Shown piece after piece: positions 41,511-47,229 of a stretch of 47,229 nt of DNA (position 1 is its first letter; each line of letters starts with the position of its first letter). The notes beneath the pieces are model-generated. The model was not told where the DNA came from and made no database searches. It saw nothing but the letters and a program-made list of their open reading frames with translations. The position numbers and the translations under genes were made by a program. The stretch is from CAZIFG01 sp964539135 (GTDB taxonomy: Bacteria > Margulisbacteria > Marinamargulisbacteria > GCA-2716485 > CAZIFG01), in contig CAZIFG010000015.1 in assembly GCA_964539135.1 (NCBI GenBank), positions 1 through 47,229 of the forward strand. Reading direction: 5' to 3'.

Positions 41511-43126
41511 CTTAATAAAGATAATCTTCCTTTTTTGACCTGTTTTCCCTTTGTTGACTGTATTGTAATGCTGTACAAATAAGTCCCATTGTCTAAATTA
41601 TCCCCATTCCATTGAATGTGATTGTTATACCCTAATCTTGTTTTATCTTGAATTTGAGCGACTCTCTTGCCTTGAAGCGAATAAATATCAATAGTGACAT
41701 CGGAACCGAAATCACTGTTGGTTGAAAATCCGAAGGTTGTAACTCCAGTTCTTAATGGATTCGGAAAATTTTGCACTTGCGTTAAACTCATGGGGTCTCC
41801 TATCTCTAAAATACCGCCTGTTCCACCTTCATAGATGGGCAACTCTCCTGAAAACAAGGTTGTTAAATTCGGAATCCCATAGCCCAATGTTGCGCTTTTT
41901 ACAGGCGAACTTCCAGAATTCACTAAAAGCTGCTTCACTTGTTCCCCTGTTAATTCGGGATGTTGCCCCCAAAACGCGGCCGCAATCCCTGACATCATGG
42001 CCGCACTTTGTGAGGTTCCTGATTTGTACCCATATCCATTTCCGGGTAATAAACTATAAATGCTATTGCCATACATCATGAGTTCTAACTGTGGGGTATA
42101 AGACGAAAAAGACGATCGTTGCCCATTTGTCATCACCGATCCTATGGTTAGGACATTGTCAAAAGATGCAGGATATTCCGCAGTGGTGTTGGCATCGTTA
42201 CCTACAGCTGCGATGATAATGACATTGTGCGCAATGGCATATCGAATGGCATCACTTAAATCTGTATTGTAATCGTAATACCCCCAGCTACAATTGATAA
42301 TTTTAGCCCCTCTAGACACGGCATAATAAATGGCCTGCGCCGCATCTACTTGAAAGCCATATCCTGAGGGATCTAGAAACCGAATGGGGATGATTTTTGT
42401 TCTATCATATAAACCTGCAATGCCTAAATTATTGTTTTTGTTCGCGGCAATAATCCCTGCGATATGTGTGCCATGACCATGCCCATCCATGGGGTCGCTG
42501 TTTCTCAGCCCTGCTACATAGCCATAAAAATTATACCCATAGGTATCATCATAATACCCATTATGATCATTATCGATGTTATCGCCTGGATTATCTGCAG
42601 TGTTGATATCGATTCGCCCTACTAAATCTTGATGGTTGTAATCTACGCCTGTATCTACCACTGCGACTTTAATTTCTGTCCCTGCCGACAGGGCCATCAA
42701 GCTGGAAACCGCTGTGTTTTTAATGGCAGTTTGCGCCGCATATCCTGGATCATTGGGATCTGCATACAATTCCACTTTATACAAAGGCTCTGCATATAAA
42801 ACGCCGGGTAGCCCTTCGATTCTTTTGGCTACAGCCAAAGGATCTTCGCCTTCTTTTACTGTCATGATGAGTTTTTCTTCGTCTGGACTCGCGCCTATTC
42901 TTGAGGCGTTTATCGCTTCATAAGGCCCTATTCGAGCCGGTTTGGAACTGGCAACCCCCAAGTTTTCATACTCCTGTTGGCTGTCTGTTCCTAACCTTGA
43001 AAATTCGCCTTGAAAGGTACGTCGCTTTACAATAATGTGGTCCGGATCGTAAGGCAAATGAGATTGCCCCATCAACAGTGATGGCCATAAGATCAATAAA
43101 ACAATAAGTCCCCGTTTAGAAAACAA
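41507..43126 (-). CDS. Secreted subtilisin-like serine protease with type-IX-like sorting domain
   Basis: This 539-residue S8 protease starts with a signal peptide (about residues 1-21, ending LLMGQS). An inhibitor-like prodomain (about 30-125) precedes the catalytic domain with D158 (AVVDTG), H218 (GHGTH), oxyanion N310 (AAVGN) and S372 (GTSQS). The C-terminal 85 residues (from NFPNPL at 453) form an FlgD-Ig or T9SS type-A-like domain ending GKQVKKGRLSLLR. Such domains are sorted to the cell surface by the type IX machinery. The start overlaps the end of the PorV-like gene by 11 bases, so the two are coupled. Confidence 0.92.
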   Translation of the reverse strand: MFSKRGLIVLLILWPSLLMGQSHLPYDPDHIIVKRRTFQGEFSRLGTDSQQEYENLGVASSKPARIGPYEAINASRIGASPDEEKLIMTVKEGEDPLAVAKRIEGLPGVLYAEPLYKVELYADPNDPGYAAQTAIKNTAVSSLMALSAGTEIKVAVVDTGVDYNHQDLVGRIDINTADNPGDNIDNDHNGYYDDTYGYNFYGYVAGLRNSDPMDGHGHGTHIAGIIAANKNNNLGIAGLYDRTKIIPIRFLDPSGYGFQVDAAQAIYYAVSRGAKIINCSWGYYDYNTDLSDAIRYAIAHNVIIIAAVGNDANTTAEYPASFDNVLTIGSVMTNGQRSSFSSYTPQLELMMYGNSIYSLLPGNGYGYKSGTSQSAAMMSGIAAAFWGQHPELTGEQVKQLLVNSGSSPVKSATLGYGIPNLTTLFSGELPIYEGGTGGILEIGDPMSLTQVQNFPNPLRTGVTTFGFSTNSDFGSDVTIDIYSLQGKRVAQIQDKTRLGYNNHIQWNGDNLDNGTYLYSITIQSTKGKQVKKGRLSLLR

Positions 43127-43979
43127 AACTTACCCCCAATTTATGTGTACTGTCTAACGCTGCATGTTGCCCCATCACATACGTGATGTTTAATCGCTTT
43201 AACTTTAAGTTCACACCCGCTGTTACACGTGATTGATTTTGAATGTCGTAGGTCCCTACAATTAAAGAAAGTTCTTCTGAACACTTTAATTCCCCACCCA
43301 GTGAAAAAATTGTTTTTTTCGCATTCCAAGAGGCCTCTGTTAACACTCGAATACGACGGGTGATGTCTACGCCCACTCCAGAATGAATATAAAAGGGAAC
43401 GCTCTCGCTTCTTCCTGTACTCCATTGCCGAAATGAGAGCACGTTTTCTAAGGCATGCGCAACGCTCCATCTTCCTTTTTTATACAAAGCCCCGAAACCC
43501 ACTCTCAGACCTAAGGCATTGGCATTGTCAATGACCTGAGAATCATAGGCAAAGGATGCACCTATGGCTAAATGTTTAATGGCTGTTTTTTTTGCATAAT
43601 TGGCCACCAAGGACAGCTCCGTATCCGAAAAGGTTCCTGTTTCTGCCGATTGCCCGCCTACAGACTTGGTACGTGTTAAGCCTGAAACTTGCCGAACAGG
43701 AAGATGAAAGGTCCATACCCCTTCCTTTTTTGGCACTGCATATCCGAAATAATAGGTTTCAAAACTTCCCCCGAAATGAGATGCCGCCACTACTTCAAAT
43801 TCTCGTTGTGTTAAAAAAGCAGCCGTTGCAGGATTTTTTAAGGCATATTCCATTGACCCTGTTTCTGCACTCACCGCATTCCCTTTCCCATACGATATCG
43901 CTAGGGGCTGATCTAGTAGCTCTGCATACAAATACCGTTGACTGGAACATAAAAGCACTAGGATTGATATCCAAATCAT
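43116..43979 (-). CDS. PorV/PorQ-like outer-membrane beta-barrel protein
   Basis: A 287-residue protein with a signal peptide (MIWISILVLL... to about LYA) and alternating beta strands, ending in a terminal Phe (LGVSFVF), as outer-membrane barrels do. The AETGSMEYALKNPATAAFL segment matches the start of PorV/PorQ (FadL-like) proteins that shuttle type IX cargo. The next gene encodes a protease with a sorting-like C-terminal domain, which supports the call. I chose the ATG at 43979 because it gives a proper signal peptide; an in-frame GTG at 44006 would add nine mostly polar residues. The family assignment is by pattern and context, not by a defined motif. Confidence 0.7.
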   Translation of the reverse strand: MIWISILVLLCSSQRYLYAELLDQPLAISYGKGNAVSAETGSMEYALKNPATAAFLTQREFEVVAASHFGGSFETYYFGYAVPKKEGVWTFHLPVRQVSGLTRTKSVGGQSAETGTFSDTELSLVANYAKKTAIKHLAIGASFAYDSQVIDNANALGLRVGFGALYKKGRWSVAHALENVLSFRQWSTGRSESVPFYIHSGVGVDITRRIRVLTEASWNAKKTIFSLGGELKCSEELSLIVGTYDIQNQSRVTAGVNLKLKRLNITYVMGQHAALDSTHKLGVSFVF

Positions 43980-44049
43980 ATATCCCACTCTTCTATACCG
44001 ATACACTGATAGGCCCCCCTATTTCCGATTAAATCTTATTTAACGCAGT

Positions 44050-46260
44050 CTATTCTTTTGTATCTGCATCTGAACCTGATGCGCTCTCGACCACTATCTG
44101 TTCCACTGTTCTTCGGGAATCTTGTACTGTAGGCGTCACTGCATCTTCGACCTCCATATCGTCTCTATGAGCCTTGGCATCCCCAACTTCAGGATCTACG
44201 TCTGGTGCTACTGCCCTTCTTACAGCTGCCGCTTGAGGTGCTGGTGGTGGTTGAACCGCTACGTGTGCTGCTCTGGCTTTACATAGATACATCACACCCT
44301 TCACCGTGATCGCAATGAGTCCTATTCCTGCAACCACGGTTGCTGTAATTGCCGCTTCTTGTGGTATACCTCCCTTAGAAGACACAACAGATGCTCCTAC
44401 AAAACTTACTTCAGGGCTGGGACTGCTCGATATTAAGGCCGATACACTGGGAGTTGCGCTTACCCATGCCGATATTGAAGCTGTTATACTGGCTATTTCT
44501 GAAGGCGTTGGACTTGTGGTTGGAGCCCCACTTACACTTGCCAATGCAGACAGTGAGGCCATCATGGTTGCTGTTGCGGTTGAGCTTGGACTACCAGTGG
44601 GTGTTATTGTTACCGTTCTTGTGGCACTCGAACTTCTACTAGGGGTTGGCGATACCGGAGATGATGATGTCGTTGGTGTGGGTGTCAAAGTGGTACTTGG
44701 ACTGGATAGTAGAATACCTCTTTGCATAAAATCCAATCCATTCTCTGGATCGTTCCATCGGTCTATTAAGTACAGATTGGGATTGTTGCCATCCCCATCC
44801 TTTCTTGCCTCCAATTCCTGTATCACGCAATTTACAACGGCTTTCACCGCTAATTCTGCTGGGCGGACGTCTCCAGCCTGGGAGGCTGTTTCTACATAGC
44901 CTTTGAATTGATCTACTAAACTGGCATCATTTCGGTATCCGAATTCTCTTAGGGTTTCCAGTTTTTCGATTAACACGGCTTCTAATGTCGTAGAGGGATG
45001 TACCTTAGAAAAGGCATCATCCATTGTTTCTGTAAATGTACCGCCCTGCCATTCCGGATACAACCATGTTGGAATTACAGTTACGCCTTCATCCGGACCC
45101 AGTGGCGTCGCTTCTACACCTGGCCCAAAAAGGGTATAGGCTGCTAGCCCCCCTAATAGTGGATGGGCTGCAAAAGCGCCCGCTGTAAGCCCTATATTTA
45201 CTATGGTATCCATCCCCATTCCCCTGCTTGGAACTACAGATGCCTCTGGCTCAGTCTTTGTTTCAGCGCCACTAGCGCCCCATCTTCCTAAAACGCCTGT
45301 AACTAATGCACCTCCAAGCGCTAATGCTGCGCCCACTACCACGCCTAGAATTATTAACCCAGTAGCTTTTAAATAATCCCCTACATTCCAGATTTCTTCT
45401 GTTTTCCCTTCTTCAATACCCCACTTCTTTACCAGTCTTTCTTTTAAGTCATCATTTTCATTGACTTCATCTAAACATTTCTGTAGTTCTTCTACTGCCT
45501 TATGAAACTCAGTATCTCCCTTTATTTGGCTTTCAAACTTTTTATTGGCTTGTACCACAATTTTTTTGGTTTCAGGGTCCACGACAAGTCTTACCCCATA
45601 AAGAGTTCTCGTTTTTTCAATAGGGTCTATTTCAACAGAACGTGGTGTCCTTACCCAATTCCACGCTGTATCCAACCTACAAATGTCGTAAGCGGGTTTC
45701 CATTTACCTCCGTTACGGACATAAATTTCAAGTGGCAATTTCCCTGCTGCTTTTAAACAGGCAACTTCTAGACTATTCAATGTATGTCCAGATTGGCTTT
45801 TCTTTAGAAAAGTTCTCAGTTCAGCTACTGTTTGAGGCCCCTCTTCGATTTGCCTTAAACGAAGGACCGTGGCGTTATGTATAACGTTCTTTTTAGATAT
45901 AGACGCAGCCATTGCATCAATAAGATTTTGACGTTCTATTTTTTGTGCCTCAAGTACAGCGTCTAGAACACTGTCTTCCAGACTACTTAAGCCCCCCTTT
46001 AATTCTCTCATACGGCTAGGATCTGTACACGAAAGTCCTGAATTGCTGACATAGAATATGGGTTTTTCAAGCTTCTTACTGAGTGATTCTATCTGTTGGG
46101 GATGAATGTGGGTTATATGAGGTCTATCTACAGGACCCACCGAGGAGGGTCGATTTTTCGATTCTGAGCTGTGTGCTCCTGATTTATCTGATATCTTTGC
46201 TTGTGATGTTCGCGGTACAGTTGACATTGGGCTTCCTGCACCTATTCCACCTGATATCAT
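44050..46260 (-). CDS. Large Ser/Thr/Pro-rich membrane protein, unrecognised
   Basis: This 736-residue protein is of unknown family. The polar, disordered N-terminus (about 1-60) lacks a signal peptide. A charged helical domain (about 65-290) is followed by a strongly hydrophobic Gly/Ala-rich segment (about 297-324) and a second hydrophobic stretch (about 348-375). A mucin-like Ser/Thr/Pro region (about 515-620) precedes another transmembrane helix (about 633-658) and an acidic C-terminal tail. The domain order suggests a surface or host-directed protein, which is inference. A run of G serves as the ribosome-binding site upstream of the ATG. A long plus-strand frame at 44306-44899 is an artefact of the repetitive Thr/Ser codons. 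Confidence 0.75.
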   Translation of the reverse strand: MISGGIGAGSPMSTVPRTSQAKISDKSGAHSSESKNRPSSVGPVDRPHITHIHPQQIESLSKKLEKPIFYVSNSGLSCTDPSRMRELKGGLSSLEDSVLDAVLEAQKIERQNLIDAMAASISKKNVIHNATVLRLRQIEEGPQTVAELRTFLKKSQSGHTLNSLEVACLKAAGKLPLEIYVRNGGKWKPAYDICRLDTAWNWVRTPRSVEIDPIEKTRTLYGVRLVVDPETKKIVVQANKKFESQIKGDTEFHKAVEELQKCLDEVNENDDLKERLVKKWGIEEGKTEEIWNVGDYLKATGLIILGVVVGAALALGGALVTGVLGRWGASGAETKTEPEASVVPSRGMGMDTIVNIGLTAGAFAAHPLLGGLAAYTLFGPGVEATPLGPDEGVTVIPTWLYPEWQGGTFTETMDDAFSKVHPSTTLEAVLIEKLETLREFGYRNDASLVDQFKGYVETASQAGDVRPAELAVKAVVNCVIQELEARKDGDGNNPNLYLIDRWNDPENGLDFMQRGILLSSPSTTLTPTPTTSSSPVSPTPSRSSSATRTVTITPTGSPSSTATATMMASLSALASVSGAPTTSPTPSEIASITASISAWVSATPSVSALISSSPSPEVSFVGASVVSSKGGIPQEAAITATVVAGIGLIAITVKGVMYLCKARAAHVAVQPPPAPQAAAVRRAVAPDVDPEVGDAKAHRDDMEVEDAVTPTVQDSRRTVEQIVVESASGSDADTKE

Positions 46261-46274
46261 AATCTATTCCCCCC

Positions 46275-46301
46275 TGATGTTTTAAAGTTGCTTTAACATC
46301 A
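46275..46301 (-). promoter_or_regulatory. Inverted repeat in the leader of the Ser/Thr-rich gene
   Basis: TGATGTT (46275-46281) and AACATCA (46295-46301) frame AAAG/CTTT, so an imperfect hairpin of about 11 pairs can form. It could be a weak terminator for the upstream gene or an operator. Confidence 0.4.
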
Positions 46302-46362
46302 AGAGGAATACCTACTTTTACTTTTTTTTAAACATCCACTTTAAAGCGAGATTATCGGGTTG

Positions 46363-47229
46363 TTATTTTCGTCCTAACAAAGTTATTTGTCTTTCTATCT
46401 CCTCGGTTACTTTAATCCATTCTACTATGGCCCGCCTCGCATTAGCAGATAAGGCTTTAACTTCTTTTGAGGTTATAATACGCAGAGCATCAGGTACTGA
46501 TAAACCATTAAGCTTAGTTCTTAAGTCATTTCTAAGCATAATACCTTGAGTATGGCGCGCGGCTTCCACATCCTGATGCAATTGTATGGGTCGGGCCCTA
46601 AACGCTACTATAGCCGCCCTATTACTTGGGCTTCCATGTAATGTTTTAGAGCTATCATTTCCCCCACCCCTTGTCCTTCGTGGCGCGGCTGTATGAGGTC
46701 TTTTCGCTGAACCTCCATTTCCAGTTCCAGGAGGCCCACCGGGTACAACCTCTCCTGTTCCGGCCATTTCCTCCTCATCACTACCAGTGAGAGGCCTCTG
46801 TGGCACAAACGGCTGTGTAGGGGTTATTCTTCCCGCAGGTCTTGTCTCGCCATCTTTTTTTAGTCTCGAAGGTGCTGTCGGAGGCCGCCTTCCCCCACTG
46901 TCAAATTCACTGCCATCGCTATCATTACCAGAATCATTGTCCGATTCCTTAGCCCCTCCTGTCGGTTCTGGATCTATCCCCCCCACAGCCGCTGCCAAGA
47001 CTGCCGCTAGTTTAGCCTCATTATCCTCGTCACCATCTCCTCCGCCTTGTGATTGTAAGCTTGTAACAGATAGTCCCCTTACGATTGAACTAGTGGACGG
47101 TGCACCTGAGAGTCCTCTTTCATCGTGTGTGGGCTTGCCTTCAGGGACGGGTTCGACTGTAGGTTGCGGGGCCACGACGCCATCTCCATCCGCAGGAACG
47201 CCATCTCCATCCGCAGGAACGCCATCTCC
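46363..47229 (-). CDS. Disordered Gly/Ser/Pro/Asp-rich protein, partial at right edge
   Basis: The reading frame stays open to the right edge of the window, so the N-terminus is missing. A GTG at 47175 is only an internal codon candidate. The visible part begins with tandem GDGVPAD repeats, continues through a long low-complexity stretch rich in Gly, Asp, Ser, Pro and Arg, and ends in a helical domain of about 70 residues (LHQDVEAARHTQ to the stop). The DNA is visibly more G+C-rich than most of the window. Family and function are unknown. It is followed on the same strand by the Ser/Thr-rich gene and may share its expression. Confidence 0.65.
   Translation of the reverse strand, partial: GDGVPADGDGVPADGDGVVAPQPTVEPVPEGKPTHDERGLSGAPSTSSIVRGLSVTSLQSQGGGDGDEDNEAKLAAVLAAAVGGIDPEPTGGAKESDNDSGNDSDGSEFDSGGRRPPTAPSRLKKDGETRPAGRITPTQPFVPQRPLTGSDEEEMAGTGEVVPGGPPGTGNGGSAKRPHTAAPRRTRGGGNDSSKTLHGSPSNRAAIVAFRARPIQLHQDVEAARHTQGIMLRNDLRTKLNGLSVPDALRIITSKEVKALSANARRAIVEWIKVTEEIERQITLLGRK
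47179..47229 (-). repeat. 21-bp tandem repeats at the window edge
   Basis: Units at 47179-47199 and 47200-47220, and a partial one to 47229, are identical and encode GDGVPAD. The array may continue beyond the window. Confidence 0.95.

Noticed and set aside
44306..44899. Plus-strand 197-codon open frame
   Set aside because: It mirrors the Ser/Thr-rich repeat region of the minus-strand gene. Such codon repeats open the opposite frame by composition alone.
47175..47175. GTG at 47175 as the start of the last gene
   Set aside because: The frame and its GDGVPAD repeats continue upstream to the window edge without a stop or ribosome-binding site, so the gene is better treated as partial.
1..47229. 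tRNA or rRNA genes
   Set aside because: No cloverleaf with CCA-type end or conserved rRNA segment was found in the gaps between genes, which are all under 300 bases.

Overview
This window looks like a chromosomal segment of a moderately AT-rich (roughly 40% G+C by eye), Gram-negative-type bacterium that uses the standard code. The genes are single or in short operons on both strands, with few gaps. The phylum cannot be fixed from the sequence alone. Three features suggest a deep-branching didermic lineage rather than a proteobacterium: a PorV-like outer-membrane protein next to a subtilase with a type-IX-like sorting domain, a long pyrophosphate-dependent phosphofructokinase, and an AspRS of the non-discriminating type. 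Candidates are Margulisbacteria, Elusimicrobiota or Omnitrophota. Large ankyrin/repeat proteins, Ser/Thr-rich membrane proteins and proteins with basic N-terminal motifs hint at a host-associated or predatory life style, but that is inference.

Layout, left to right. 63-1649: an unrecognised protein with a basic N-terminal motif. 1625-6828 (minus): glnE with an ACT-like extension, a gamma-carbonic-anhydrase-like hexapeptide protein and a ketopantoate reductase form one operon. 6886-7827: a SPOR-domain membrane protein, divergent from glnE. 7859-12197 (minus): two paralogous HExxH...ExxxD metallopeptidase-like proteins run into mreB with overlapping ends. 12254-12383: a MITE-like element, then a terminator and a small Ala/Ser/Thr-rich gene. 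13177-19043: pheS, pheT, mutS. 19091-20514: an rfbC-like epimerase overlapping an alpha/beta hydrolase. 20521-22384: a multi-hydrophobic-segment protein and a tiny acidic protein, both unrecognised. 22474-24285: aspS. 24351-25811: an unrecognised protein with a QQKGTTC motif. 25827-27293 (minus): purF. 27379-30294: a DUF2779-type Fe-S nuclease-like protein and a leucyl aminopeptidase. 30320-34720 (minus): a 1466-residue ankyrin plus tandem helical-repeat protein. 34802-39700 (minus): prc-type protease, pfp and rlmL-like methyltransferase, in transcription order. 39749-39887: second MITE-like copy. 39954-41494: znuC-znuB-like transporter. 41507-43979 (minus): PorV-like protein and sorted subtilase. 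44050-47229 (minus): two large low-complexity proteins, the last running off the right edge.

Sigma-70-like promoters (TTGACT/TTGAGC, 17 bp, TACACT/TATCCT/TATAAT) are easy to see. For seven genes the -10 box ends only 6-9 nt before the ATG, which points to frequent leaderless mRNAs. Several effector-like genes instead have A-rich leaders with Shine-Dalgarno sequences. Housekeeping genes alternate with single lineage-specific genes, rather than the latter being gathered in an island.

No rRNA, tRNA, CRISPR array, complete insertion sequence or prophage was recognised. No gene-free stretch exceeds 300 bases. The longest are 12905-13176 (two divergent promoters in AT-rich DNA) and 39701-39953 (two divergent promoters with the MITE-like element between them).
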